Source: Incurvaria masculella
Lineage: Eukaryota; Arthropoda; Insecta; Lepidoptera; Incurvariidae
DNA length: 64,000 nt
Assembly (NCBI GenBank): GCA_946894095.1
Contig: OX335653.1
Location: 16,745,001-16,809,000, forward strand
Direction of reading: 5' to 3'
Shown piece after piece: positions 1 to 14,100 of this stretch. The position numbers and the translations under genes were made by a program. Below the pieces are notes generated by a model, which searched no databases, was not told where the DNA came from, and saw nothing but the letters and a program-made list of their open reading frames with translations. The first letter of the stretch is position 1, and each line of letters starts with the position of its first letter.

Positions 1-1310
1 CTGCTATGCTATGAATACCTATTCGAAGTGGACCTTAATTTTTACGTGACTCCAAACCACAGCCAGCCTCAACATTGAAAACGGTAAACCACCCCAAATC
101 CTCCTGCGCCTAGAGATGCTATATGTTAATAAAATACGCATATAAATCGGGTGAGTGGTTCACAAGTTAGAACAATTTAACACTCGCCGCTCACCCCTCT
201 GGTAAAGAAGCGTTATATTATGTAGCCTATTAGTTTTGAGTAGAATTAGGCTAGACGTAGATACAAACCGCATCTAAATCGGGTAATAAACTAAGAACAA
301 ATCCAGTGCCATTCGTTTGGGGAAAACTTAATTAGTCTTAGCCCAGCTTAATTAATAAATAAAAACTGGATACAGTGTTAGAGAATATTAATACACCTAT
401 TAAAGGCTGAAGTTTATGATTTTAATCTGGAAATATGAGTTTCAAAATAGTCACTTTATTTCTGGACACCGTAAGCAAACTAACTTTGATTGGTAGAGAT
501 AATTAAGGGCCCTGTATAAATAAATAATAAGCATGCAAATTATTATTTACAGTGAAAGTCTAAATAAACATATGAGCAAGATAATTTCTACAATCTAAAT
601 TAATAACCTGAGCTAGATAAATCTGAATTCGTACGATCGTATCATCTTTGTTCTCTGCCAAGATGTTAGTTTATCACATCGCTGATTTCGCTAGTAAGTG
701 TTACGGTCTATATTACCTGACATAAGCATCTATTGACAAAGAAAAGTAGATCCGCATAATTGAGATATTTTATTAAATTGGGTTTGGTTAAGCAAAGTGT
801 TGGGGACTTACAAATACCCTATTAGCATAGACGAAAGAAGAACTAGATGGTTCACCAATAGGTCAATACCGAAGGGAAGGGGAATAGATGGTGCAACTGC
901 ATGGATACACATTTACGACTATGGAAATAGGATGGCGCCGTTTTCGTACCTTGCGAAAGTGCCAATAGATGGCGTTGTACAAACATAATACCTATAATTT
1001 TTTCAATTAAATTTCAATATGATTTTGTTTCAAAGTTGGAAAAATTACAATTTTGAATCGATACAGAAATTTTTTGACAACCCATAAAATCAAACGACTT
1101 TTGAATAGATTTAAAGCAGAGTACCTGATAGCTGCGCCATCTATTGGTACAAACACTTACTTACTTTTTTTTGTGATCGATTGAATGGAAGTTCCCACCT
1201 CAGTTCAACTTTTATTGCAATTAAGGGCCAGCTTGATGTATGAAACTTCCATCACTATGGCGGTGAACCATCTATTTACTCCAGTAAGTAGCGAGCATAG
1301 ATCAATCGGG
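1..1310. other. Downstream intergenic DNA
   Basis: AT-rich, no coding signal. 830-1,150 has a loose inverted arrangement (GATGGTTCACCAATAGG; GCGCCATCTATTGGTAC) that may be an old transposon. The 63-codon open frame at 797-988 has no support. Confidence 0.4.
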
Positions 1311-1509
1311 GACGCATCATAAAGTCCAAAAAGCACAAAGTCCAAAACCCATACCGTCCAAAACACTAATGAATTCAGAACTTTTTCAATAAGGTTAAGT
1401 TAGGTTAGGTTAGATTATAATATTTGCATTTATAAATATATGCAAAAATACATACTTTTGGATGTTCTGGGTTTTGGACCATATGCTTTTTGGACTTTAT
1501 GAAGGCGAC
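1311..1509. mobile_element. Palindromic MITE with TTAGG-like run
   Basis: CATAAAGTCCAAAAAGC at the left mirrored by GCTTTTTGGACTTTATG at the right, about 190 bp, with GGTTAGGTTAG in the middle. Second copy at 57,481-57,660. Confidence 0.7.
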
Positions 1510-1744
1510 CCGATCAATCTATGCTCTTAGACTGTACAAATTATCTGTATTTCGCTAGCACGCTGTATCTCCTTCGGGTGTGAATCGGTATGCCTGATTA
1601 GCTCAGGGGTTGGGACTCCACAAAAAGCAGTGCTAATATGTATATATGTCCAGCAAACACGGACTTAATTCAGTTGCATCCCTAAACAAAAGACATGTGA
1701 AAAATGTCCATCGAAGTAAAATAAAACAAATATTTTAAATTTAG

Positions 1745-2092
1745 AAATGTATACTTTATATTTTTATTTCAACAAACGAACTTAAATAACTTTGATAAAT
1801 TTAAGAACAGACAAATTTTCTACAACACATAAATATCCACGAACACATAATGTGACACCAGATATGCGGTTTCATGTTTCTTTTTAATAATAATTTTATC
1901 AAAGCAGTAATTCAAGTTTTCCAAATCATAAATACCAAAAATATCAAAATCTGTTTTAATTTGAATTGGCAATTCAGTTAATATTGAAATTGAACGGCGA
2001 TTACAAACATGAATTATATACATTACTGATGTTATTTTCTTTTTCTCTTGACAGCCAACTTGGCGATGTATAATGTTGAATTTGTGTTCTCA
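1745..2092 (-). other. 3' UTR of the poly-TIL gene
   Basis: AT-rich, free of the repeat families around it, running from the TGA to the poly(A) signal. An open frame of 67 codons lies in it (1820-2023) but has low complexity and no domain, so it is treated as UTR. Confidence 0.55.
1763..1768 (-). terminator. Poly(A) signal AATAAA
   Basis: AATAAA on the minus strand within GAAATAAAAATATAAAG, about 325 nt after the stop codon. Cleavage is expected some 15-25 nt further, near 1,745. Confidence 0.6.
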
Positions 2093-2139
2093 TCAATCCT
2101 CTTGCGAGTCTATTTCTGGTTCAGCAACAGGTGTTTCTT
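2093..2139 (-). CDS. Terminal exon: acidic C-terminal tail
   Basis: Behind a strong pyrimidine-rich acceptor (TTTTGTTTCAG|AA) the phase-1 frame reads [15 protein letters not shown] then TGA (2095-2093). The tail is short and has six Glu/Asp plus Pro, with no cysteine. It is followed by an AT-rich 3' UTR with a poly(A) signal about 330 nt on. It is too short for a standard ORF search; phase, acceptor quality and the poly(A) signal support it. Confidence 0.7.
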
Positions 2140-5100
2140 CTGAAACAAAATTAAAATATTGCAAATGTCAAAAAAACACTCAATACTTTGGACTTCGAAA
2201 TATCGAAATAAAGATTCCTTCATTTGACTCCTAAAGACAGAGTTCTTCCTAATCGCTATGATCGAGTAACAACTTTTGCCTTTTTTTTAACGGCTCGTAG
2301 CTGAACGGAGGTAGTGGAATGTTGGAGTGTGGACTTGTTTCGATGCCAAAGGTCATGGGTCCAAATCCCGGCCCCGTTTGTGCCCCACTGTATTTCTTAT
2401 AGTGCATTTCGTTTTGGTTGCTAGCTTTTCCATGTTTCGGAACCCATATGAAACTGTAGGACCCTTCCCGCTGGGTTGGTATCATCGTAGTGGATAAATT
2501 GGTGGTCGAAACGGCAATGAAAAATTGTCTGTATTTTCCATCCAGTTCAATGTAGCCGTGCTCATATAGGTAAAGTCCTGACATGGAACCTAATTCCTTT
2601 GGGAACGCGGTGTGTTGGGCGATGTTCATTTACATAAAAACTAAGAGAACACATAGTGAAGAAGATTGAGAAAAAAAAATGAGAAGGCTATGTTAAGGTG
2701 GCCCATCCCGCTCATCTCCCCATACAAAAGGGGAAAGAAGATCACGCTCATATTTCTTGTCAGAGATCCAAAATTTTACTCAAAATAGCTTTAGTTGATC
2801 AAACTAGATGTCTGATGACCATTGGCATTGTAAAATTGTGTTTGGTTTCTAAGTTATAAGGTCCGAAAGTTCGCATTTTTCGCGCGTTTTATACAATAAC
2901 TTTGGAGGTGGATTACGTAATGATAAAGTAAGAACATCTTAAAAAGATTAGTCATCAGACATAGCTTATTTAATCAAGATTTATAATCTATTTGGTTTTT
3001 GTTCGATTTTTTCCTACAGCGGTCGTGGTTTACTTTTAGCTATAAGTCGTTTATAAATTAAATTTTTCGTAAATCTTACCAAATCATACACTATGCACAT
3101 GGTTTTTTTTGTGGCCATGTTGCATCTTCCTCATCACGGAGCCTGTCTTATTCTTAGAAACAGAGAAGGTCCCAGAGCTTTTGTACCGTGCCCGCGAATG
3201 AGTTAGGGCCGCCGGGTTGGGCCACCTTAAGATTGTACATGAAGAACGAATGGGTGACGAAAGAATGACGAAGCAAATTTCCAATGCAGAAGTGAGTGGA
3301 AAAGCTGTGCCCGGGCGGCGCACGAGACCGCACCTTGGTCATATTGCAGGTCGGGCTCGCAGACTCCGACGTCGCTCCGGGTGTGTCCCCTCCTGCAGAC
3401 GCAGGCCGGGTAGCAGGCGCGCCGCTCGTCGCCGTCGACGACAGAGACCTTCGTGCCGCCGGCGCCGCCCCCCACGCCGGCCGGGCACGGGTCGTACACT
3501 TCGCCGGGAAGCGTGCAATTCATGGGAGCTGCGCGAAAAATTGTATCCATTCATATAGGCTCTTCTCCATGGAGGTGAAGAAATAATGGAATAGGAGAAC
3601 GGATGGAACTAAAAAAGTGTCGACACCTCAATTGTTCCGCCGCGGCGGAACAACTGGTTCTAGCCAAATCGCAAAGTTAGACGAGGCACCCCAAGTTAAC
3701 TAACTAAGTCTGACGATTATAAGTGTCATTCTTACAATATATGATTCCTTGTCTAGGAATCGACCTATTTTCGTTAATGTATGTTTCCTTTTTCTATACA
3801 AAATACATTGCGGAAACGGTGTCCATTTCCGAACTTTTTTGACTAAATGTAGAAATCTAAAAGCAAATGGAATGTTTTGTTTATGCATATAAGCTGTTTT
3901 TGCTTATATCTAGAAATCGAATTACTTTCAGATTTCTAATGAGAAAAATCAACATTTTTATTATTATTTGAATAAATGATGGAATAAAAAAATATTAACA
4001 ATCCATTATCAGTCTGGAGTTCTATTTGGATTTGCTGAAGCGTTTCACTACATATTATTACATTTGTTAAAAAGTGCATTTGTATGGCGCGAGCAGTTGG
4101 CTAGTCCTAGCGCCTTAAGGTGGGCCTACCCGCTCAAGTCCCCTTGCAAAGGTGAAAAGAAATTATGTGCAAAATTATTCTCAAAGCAGTTGTATTTGAT
4201 CGATCTAAATGCTTGATAATCTTTGGCATTGTAAAATTGTGTTTCATTTCTAAGTTTAGGTCGGAATTTTAATTATTTAATGATAAAACAAAAAAAACTT
4301 AAATTCTTAGTCATCAAGCCCAGCTTGTTGCATGAAGAAGCAGAGTTCGTGATTTACAATTAACTATAAGTCGTTTTGTAATAGAATTTCCTGTAAATCT
4401 AACCAAATCGAACAAATTGTTTTGTGGACGTGTTGCATCCTCCTCATCACGAATAATGTCTTTTTCTTTAAAACAGAGACAGTGCCAGAGTGCAATAGAA
4501 TGATTTTGTGCCATGCCCGCGAATGAGTTAGTCCTGTCGGGAACACTTTAAAGAGAATGTACACTTGTTCCGTGGTTTAACATAGACAAATGGGTTATAA
4601 ATGAAACAATAGAGAACCTGGAACTACTTAAAATCCTACCTATATCGCCACCTCTTATATATTTGTTACTATTCATATACATCCATTCACAGACCTTCAA
4701 CTTTACACACTGACACACACCCTCACCACACACACATAGGTACCCTCCCTCTTTGACTGTTTTATCGCAGGCGTAAAACAATTTTTGTTTTAAGATCTTT
4801 TGTTCGATTTCTGTATTCAATTAATGTAAACGTACTCAAGTCAGTTAAATTTAAGAAAAAAAGGAAAATGTGAAATTTTATTAATTGGCATAATAGTGTC
4901 AGAGACAATGAAAGTATTTTTTTTTATTGTATTACTTAGGTGTTAATATGCGTTCGTTATCACGACTCCGCCGTATGGCCAAAGTGCGCATATAAGATAT
5001 AAGTAATCCTATGTGAATTTGGTCGCGCGTCGTATGCCACAAAGCCCAAAGATCGTAACCGCGCGCGAAAATGCTCCCTAAATGCGTTCACAATCCCACA

Positions 5101-8100
5101 CATATCCTCCAATACGTCTGCGACTATGTTTTCGTGTAGCATGTACGTTTAAGAGTATAATGAGGTGATCGAGTTTCATACAACGGTGCATACTTGTTTC
5201 TTCATTCCAATTAGGAAATGTTTTTAAGAAAAAATTCACATTAAATAAATTAAATAAGAGCTATTGTTTTTTTTTTTATAATTTGACGTGTGTCCATGAT
5301 ATACTTCTTTTCACCTTTAAATTACTGTAGTTCATTTCATTTCATTTATTTATTCATCTTCTGGTAGTCAAACTATTGCACCCCGATTGCACGCAGAGAC
5401 GGCCGAGTTAATAAATGTTCAAACACGTCACTTTTAGTGAACCGCATAGAGTTCCTTTCATACTCTCCATACAAAGTGCCGTGTTTAATCGTACGTTGAC
5501 GTTGTTTTAGATTTTTTGTCCTTTCATGCACTCGGCCCTAAGTCATGTCACAATTTGATTGATCCGCGGATTCGATCAACCAGTGAAGAAGACCTCGCAA
5601 AGAAACTTCACTGGTCTATAAGTTATTTATTTTTTTATGTGACTGGACATGGATGGCTAATACCACAAGTTCTGTCATGGTATTAGCCCAACACGCCACA
5701 TGGGAACTAGGTGCCATGCCAGTACCTTCCTTATATTGCACGGCTACATTGAACTGGATGGTAAACACGGACAAATATTCATTGCCGCTTCGACCATCGT
5801 TCATCCAATGCGATGGTACCAACCCGGGCGGGATAAACCCTACCACCTAGTAATTAAGGAAGGGGACCTACAGCTTAACGTGGAATCCGAACCACGGCCA
5901 GCCTCTCTCAACGGTCGAATGGTCACCCATCCAAGACCAGACCGGACGCAGCGTTGCTTAACTTCGGAGAGCGATCGCCGAAGTGTCGCGCCACTGGGCC
6001 ACTGAGGCTGACTAATGTGACTTAATGTGCTAAATTTCAGAAGACTGAAGAAACAGGCACGCGCCGTTGTATGGAATTTGATCACCTCATTATCTTCTTA
6101 AGTCGGGGTGGTAATTTTAGAAAATAGGAGACAGCGGGTCCCATAGTAATGGGGTCTCAAGGTGGCACATCTTGTTCGTTTGAGCTGAGGTATACAATCC
6201 AACTTACGACACTTCTCGTTGGGTATACAGGCGCCACCGCTCTTAATCCTGGAGTAGCCCTTGAGACAGACGCAGCCTAGCGAGCAGTTTTGCTCGGCAC
6301 ATCTGTATTGGATGTTGTAGGGATTGCAGTTATTCGGCGGACACGATTTCTTGCACGTCGAGAACACTTCGTTTCGCGGACAAAGAGTTGCTGTGGACAA
6401 AGTATTAACTTATGTTAACCAAATTAAAATTTAAATGCAGCCCTACTGACAGAACAAGCAGGTGAACGAAACAAACCTCTTTCTAGATTGTATAAGGTTT
6501 TCAACGTCTTTGCCTTTTAAAATACTAACTGAGTTACGTAAATATACTTGTTAGTACTAAGCAAGTACGTCGCTTATTTCAAGGAATGTGATACGTATGT
6601 TTGTATAATCAACCGTGAAGCAAGGAGACATTAACTGAAGAAAGAGTCCGCAACGGAGATGAAGCGTTAAATAAATGTATGTAGGTATAATCTTAAACAC
6701 TGTGTTCGACGAAATTATTCAGCCCGAGATCAGTCCAAAACGACATCGACCCGAGCGGAGCCGAGTACCGCAGCTAGTACATAAATACAGGTAAATCGGG
6801 GTAAAATTTGTCACTGTATTATGAAATTCATAATGCAGTGACGCTGACTTTAAGCGCCTTTCATTGAACAGGAATGTATGATTTATACGATCAGATTTAT
6901 AGTCATACTAGCAGCCCGTCCCGGCTTTGCGCGGGCAAAATATCATTTAAAAAAATATTATTTTGTACACAATGATACACAAATAAACCCTTTTTACATA
7001 GAGTTCCTAAAAAGAAACATTGGAAAAAAAAATTAGATATTATTATTAGACAATTATTAGATATTAGAGAAATAATAAAGTCAAAGTGCAATAGGGAGAA
7101 CCGCGGCCTCCGACGCACTATTTTAGGCACGCTCCCGCCGCCCCGGCCGGCCGGTACCGCCGCAAACGCTACGTCCCGCAATTTTTAAATCTATAATATC
7201 TTCGAAAATATTTATTTAAATCATATTTTGTAAAAAGCTATATAGATCTATATTAAATCAACAATGTATTTAAGTTATTTAATTGGATAAGGATTAATGC
7301 TGTATTGGTTAAAATCGCTTCGAAAATTAGGCATTATTTGTCGTAAAAAGTAAATGAAAAAAAAATTATTGTGGGATATCCATAAGAGATAGACATATAC
7401 CATCGCGGAGTTTTCGGTAGACCTTTTCAATGTATACAATACTTAGTACATTATGTTGATAAATCTCGTAGGGTTCAGCCTGCGTTTGCAATGTAAGCGG
7501 AAAAAATGTATTTTTTTACGACAACACATTGGAAAACTCAAAAATAACAGTATTTCTCCACTATTTTATGGATGTTATTATACATATAAACCTTCCTCTT
7601 CAATCACTCTATCTATTAAAAAAGCCGCATCAAAATCCGTTGCGTAGTTTCAAAGATTTAAGCATACGTAGGGATATAGGGATATAGGGACAGAGAAAGC
7701 GACTTTGTTTTATACTATGTAGTGATGATGTAGTGATGATGTACAGAATAAAGTGACAATTCTACAAAATATTTAAAAATAATATTGAAAATAAACAAAG
7801 AATCAGTATTTATGATGCAACTTAGGGTGGCCCAACCCGGCGGCCCTAACTCATTCGCGGGCACGGTACAAAACCGTGCTGTTGCGCTCTGGGACCTTCT
7901 CTGTTTCAAAGAATAAGACAGGCTCCGTGATGAGGAAGATGCAACATGTCCACAAAAAAGACAATGTGCATAGTGCATGATTTGGTAAGATTTACGAAAA
8001 TTTTAATTTCGAAACGACTTATAGCTAAAAGTAAACCACGACCGCTGTAGTAAAAAATCGAACAAAAACCAAATAGATTATAAATCTTGATTAAATAGGC

Positions 8101-11100
8101 TATGTCTGATGACTAATCTTTTTAAGATGTTCTTACTTTATCATTGCGTAATCCACTTCCAAAATTATTGTATAAAACGCGCGAAAAAAGCGAACTTTCG
8201 GACCTTATAACTTAGAAACCAAACACAATTTTACAATGCTAATGGTCATCAGACATCTAGTTCGATCAAATAAAGCTATTTTGAGCAAAATTTTGGATCT
8301 CTGACAATAAATATGGGCGTGATCTTCTTTCCCCTTTTGTATGGGGAGATGAGCGGGATAGGCCACCTTAATGGATGGTAAAAAAGTTAAAAAGAGAAAT
8401 TTCAAATATACAACAGAAGGTATAATAGCTTGTGTAGGTAAATGTATTTATGTGCATTGATATCGAAATATACTTGAAGAAAAATACATACATACATAAA
8501 CTCGAAACATTTAAACAATAAAACTTATTGACTTCAAAGAAAGAGTACTAAAAAGTTAAAAAATAATTGCTATTTTTGCAATTACGATTATTGGTATTTT
8601 TAGATTCGGGGTCAGCCGGGCACGCGCTGCGCCAGTCAAGAGAACCTTGGCTACCTTGGCTGACACCGACTCCAAAAATAACAATAATTGTAACTACAAA
8701 AATAGATTTTTTTTTACTTTTTAGTGCTCTTTCTTTGAAGTCGGTAATTTTTTTGTTAATTTTTATTTATTTGTTTATTTTTAGTGAATCTGAAGTCCAC
8801 TAACTATTTTTTCCAAGTCCTTACCATTAAAAAAAGAATCATCGAAATCGGTTGGCGTCATATTGAATTATTCGTGCATTTGTCGCGCACATACTTAATA
8901 CAAATTTAAGACTTATATGATTTTCTCATGGATATCATTGTCAGAACTAAACCAAATTAAAATGAGACCACACAGGAAGCTTTCAAATAAAAAAATTATC
9001 ATCAAAATCGGTTCACCCAGGCCAAAGTTCTGAGGTAACAAACATAAAAAAACATACAGACGAATTGAGAACCTCCTCCTTTTTTCAAGTCGGTAAAACG
9101 CATCCCTCATTCTCGCGCAGTCGGGTGATAAAATTAAAATAAGGGACTTCCGTTACTTACGGCATTCTTTCTCCAAGACACAGAATCCGCCCTGATTCCT
9201 CAGATACCCCTCGCTGCACTGGCAGCCCGGCTGGCACGTGGGGTTGGGGCAGGGGAACACCTGACCCCGCGCGGCGCACGTGCGCGGCGGACAGCCGGTC
9301 TTACATTCGTTCCACGTCTCATTGGTTGGGCATCGCTGTGCTGTGATATAATACTAATATTTACTAGTGGCTCTCTTGGTTGGAGACCTCGCGAGTCAGC
9401 CTTTTTCAATCTTTTCCCTTTTTTTAAAATTTTGATTTGTTTTCCGAAAACTGGCTACACAAAAATTCTATAAATTTATTGAACCTGCTAACGAAATTTC
9501 ATGAGAATCGGTTCGGAAGTGCGCTCTGTAGAGAACAGCGGGACATACATACATTAGAACATTTTTCAAAATTACACCTATTCCGGGAGGTCACGACATT
9601 TTTGTTCACGATAAGGTAAATGGCTGAATCTGGGTTCACATGTTAGACACCAACCTTCCGATTCTAAATAAGTTAGTCTGCCTGCGCCAAGTGGTTGCGT
9701 TATCTAGATTGGCTATATACAATAGAAGTTGGTATGTACCTGCTGATATGCTGATGGTTTTGGAATATTGATACCCAAAAATTATACAACAATAACCAGT
9801 CGGTTTTTCAATTAAATACTTAAATATACGTAAAGTTATATCTGTAACCTAAATCGCCTATAACTACGAAATGCAAACAAGGACACTTTCATGCTGCATT
9901 ATTTGCAGCCATTTACCTTTTCATATATTTTTGTTGTAACGATAACTACTTTTTCAGGCGCATTATCTAGGTAACGCAACCACTTGGCACAGGCAGACTG
10001 ATACATTTAGCTTCAGAGGGTGACTCTTTATCCTGTGAACCCAGTTTCAGCCATGTACGTTATCGTTACCATTTTTGCCGCGACCTCCTAGTCTAACCGC
10101 CATTTGATTTTTTTTTTTAAAATGGCTCGACTAAAAAAATCTAAATAAATATCGAACCTGCTTACAAAAGTTCACGCGAATCGGTTGAGAAATGCGAACC
10201 GTAGAGGAGAACATACATACCAAAGCATGTTTGCCCAGTCAGTTTCAGTCCAGTGTCAGTTTTGACATAAAATGTCGAAATTGGCTAACGCCCGGTTCCA
10301 CCACCTCCAGTTACAACAATCCCAAAGTTATCTTTCGGTTACACCATACAAAAATGCAATGTAACCGAAAGTTAACTATCGGATTTCAGGTAGCTGGAGG
10401 TGGTGAAAACAGGGGTAAGCCAAGCACAAGTAAGGTCAATCAAGTAATCTCCGAATAAGACTTACGAAAAGTAGAGCTTTGTGACGTCACTCTGACACAT
10501 TTGGACAAGGTGGTAGAAACGGGCATTAATATACTAAATACCATATTTGTTTATTTTTTAAAAGTTGAGGGCCGATTTTTAAATCCTCAGATAGTACTTA
10601 TCGGACTGATAGTACAAATGCACGTTTGTCAAAAGAATCAGTCATTGCCGGAGTATTATATCTTTTATCACAATTATCTGACTATACATAATTTAACTAT
10701 TAAACATATGACTTACTATATCGGACTGAAAATAAATCCGTCGAATAGTTATCTGGCTATTGAAAAATCAGCCCTAAGTCCATTTAAGGTGGGCCATCCC
10801 GCTCAACTCCCCATACGAACGGGGAAAGAAGATCACGCCGCTGTCAGAGATCCGAAATTTTGCTGAACATAGCTTTATTTTATCGATCTAGATGTCTGAT
10901 GACCGTTGGCATTGTAAAATTGTGTTTGGTTTCTAAGTTATAAGGTCCGAAAGTTCAAATTTTACGCGCGTTTTATACAACATAAAGTAAGAACATCTTA
11001 AAAAGATTAGTCATCAGACATAGCCTCTTTAATCAAGATTTATAATCTACTAGCAGCCCGTCCCGGCTTTGCACGGGCATCATATAATTAAAAAAATATA

Positions 11101-14100
11101 TTATTTTGACACAATCATACACAAATAAACCCTTTTTACGTAGAGTTCCTACATTGAAATAAAAAAAAACTTAGATATTATTATTAGATGATTATTAGAT
11201 ATTAGAGAGCTCCGATAATAAACGCGTCCGATCGCTGCTAAATTCAATGTGCTATAGGGAGAACCGCTCTCTCGTTGTTTTCTTCCGCCCGCGTCAGCGG
11301 GCGGGGGAAACGGCATTTGGCGTTTGCCTCTTGGCCGTAGTTTCATTTCGCTGCCTGCTACTGCAGGCAGGTCGTTTGTGTGGCCTTGTTCAGGCCATTT
11401 TCCATTGGTGGTCTATTTTGTTTTGGTTTCCCTCACTGCAGGTCTTCTACGGGTTTGTCGTCTTCCACGACGAGGTCGCGCGGGTACTTCTTTCTGCCAT
11501 CTGGCGGTCGGGCGTGGAGCGGAGTCAGTTCCCGAATGTGCGGGAACTGAGACGCGTCGACACGCTTGAACATCGACGTCGCCAGACGGCCGATGAAGTC
11601 GTCCAGTGGCTCAATCTTCGCTTTGAGGTCCCTCGCTATCGTTGCGTTCCTCACGTAGCGGGGTGCGCCAACGATGGTACGGAGCGCCAGGTTCTGCTGG
11701 GCGCGGACGGTCTTGCGTCGCGTCTCCGGAACCAGCGCGTACCACGCCGGCGCTGCATACGTGAGGCGGGACCTCAAGTAAGTCTTGTATATCCCCAGCT
11801 TGGTGCGCAGGGGAAGCTTCGAAGAGAGCACTGGACGGAGTCGCGCCCGCGCGATTCGGGTCTGGTTGACCGCGTCCCTGCAGTGAGTCTTGAGTGTGAG
11901 GCCGCGGTCGAAGGTGACGCCCAGGTATTTCACCTGGGGGGACCAAGCGACCGCTTCCCCGTTTAGCCGTAGTGGCGGTGGATTTACGCCGTAGCCAGTC
12001 ACCATGGCCTGCGTCTTCCCGACGTTCGCCGTCAAGCGCCAGCATGCCAGCCATTCGGGCAGCTGATCCAGGGAGCGCTGGATCTTCTTGGCTGCGTGGC
12101 GCTTGTTCATGGAGGTCGCGAAGTAGGCAGCGTCGTCGGCAAACAGGCCGAGCATCGCGCCTGACTCCACGGGGATGTCGTCGGTGTAGAGGGAGTAGCA
12201 GGCTGGTGACAGGCAGCTTCCTTGCGGGACGCCGGCCGCGATCGGGTGTTCACGCGATGTCGCGTCCTCGACGGCGACACGGAAGCGTCGGTCCCGAAGG
12301 AAGGAGGCTACGACGTGTATCACTCTGCGTGGTGTGGAGGAGTTTATGAGTTTGAACAGCAGACCGTCGTGCCAAACTCTGTCGAACGCCTTCTCCATGT
12401 CCAAGAGTACTGCGCAGGTGTATTCCTTCCGGTTGGAAGCCACCGTCATGTGGTGCAGTACTCTGGTGAGCTGGAGAGTCGTGGAGTGTTCCGGCCGAAA
12501 TCCGAACTGCTCGTTCCGCGGCTGGATGTGCGGGAGCAGGATGTCCAGGAGGAGCTTTTCGAAGACCTTCGAGAGGGTGGAGAGTAGGGTGATGGGCCGG
12601 TAGCTCTCCGGCTTGAGAACGTTCTTCCCCGGCTTTGGCAGCATGATGATGCGTCCGATCTTCCACTGATCCGGGAAGTGGCCCGAGCGCAGAATCCCGT
12701 TGAACAGCCGCGTCACGGCCACTACTGCCACTCGTGGCATGTGGCGCAGTGCGGCGTTCGGGATGGTGTCGGCGCCCGGGGCTTTCTTGGGGTTCAGGAC
12801 GCGCATCTTGCTGCGCACCTGGGCCGGGGTGAAGAAGAGCGGGTTCTCGGTCGGCGCCAGTGGCGTCACGAAGTACTCTCGCACTTGTCTCTCTAGGTCC
12901 TCGACGGCGGCGGTCTCGGTGGTCGGATTTGGCCGGAACTGCTTTTCTAGGCATTCGGCAAAGATGTCGGCGCGGTCTGCTGCTCTAAATCTTGGTTTGC
13001 CGTCCCTGTCCAGCAGTGGGTTCACGGGTGACGGCTTCGTGGAGAGCTGTCTGCAGAGGCGGTGAACGCTGGGCGCGTAGTTCGCGCTTTCGCCGATCTC
13101 GGCGATGTGGCGTTCCCATCCTTCCGCAGCGTGGTCTCGCAACGAGTCCGTGACCCGTGTTGAGGCAGCGTTGAGTTCAGCCTTGATGGTAGGGCAGCGA
13201 GTCGTCTGCCACAGCCTCCGGAGACGCCGTTTTTCGCGAAGTTGGTTCTGGATGCGGGCGGGAAGAGGATCAAGTCTCCCTCGCACCCGCGCCTCTCGCG
13301 ATGAAGCGTCCATGGCGTTCCGGATGCTGGTCACCAGTTCGGCTGTGAACTCTTCCACCTCCTCTGCAGTGGAGACGGGACGGCAAGGTGTGGACGCCTT
13401 CAGGTGCCGCGCGTATAGCTCCCAATCTGTGCGGCGGCGGGGCGTAGGCGGCGCAACTGTGGTTGGCGATTCCGACAGGACGAGAAGTACTGGCAGGTGG
13501 TCAGACTCGAGGTCGAACAGCACTTCCTGGGTGAGTGGCTGTCTGAGGCCACGGTGCACGACGACGTCCAGGACATCCGCGCTGTGCAGCGGGTCGTCCG
13601 GGATGTGCGTCGGAGTGTCGGGTCCTGACACTGTGTAGCCGTGGGCCTCGGCGTCATCGAAGAGTCGTCTTCCCTCGGGGCACATTCGGCTGGAGTTCCA
13701 CGCGGGGTGCTTGCTATTGAGGTCGCCGGCAATGATGGTGGGCGTGTTCGGATCGAGCAGAGCTCGGATGTCGGACACGGCGAGCCGGGTTTTCGGTGGC
13801 TTGTACGCAGCGAACAGCCGAAGTTCGCTACCGGAGATTCTCAGCGCTACACCCAGCGCGTAGATGGAGCTCAGCGTGGTTGGAGGGATTTCTTGGTGGA
13901 CGACTCTTCTTCGAACGAAGACAGCCAGTCCCCTGTAGGCGGTTCCCGACGGGGACGTCTCGTCCTGTCGGTAGACGAAGTAGTTGGGCACCACGAAGTC
14001 TTCGCCTGGCCGCAGATGCGTCTCGCTCATTAAGAGCACGTCGATCTGTTGCTCCGCCAAGAATGCTCGGAGCATGCCGCGCTTCTTTGCGACTCCTCTG

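Noticed and set aside
797..988. 63-codon plus-strand open frame
   Set aside because: No domain, no signal for splicing or initiation, lies in decayed repeat-like DNA.
1590..1640. Possible tRNA (GATTAGCTCAGGGGTTGGGACTCC)
   Set aside because: Only a box A/D-arm-like piece; no anticodon and T arms in place.
2249..2629. 126-codon minus-strand open frame
   Set aside because: It is the complement of a tRNA-headed SINE, not a gene.
3217..3586. Plus-strand GC-rich open frames
   Set aside because: Shadows of the TIL16 exon; Arg-rich reading without domain.
9200..9409. 69-codon minus-strand open frame
   Set aside because: Wrong frame across TIL14; the true exon is 9340-9161 in another frame.
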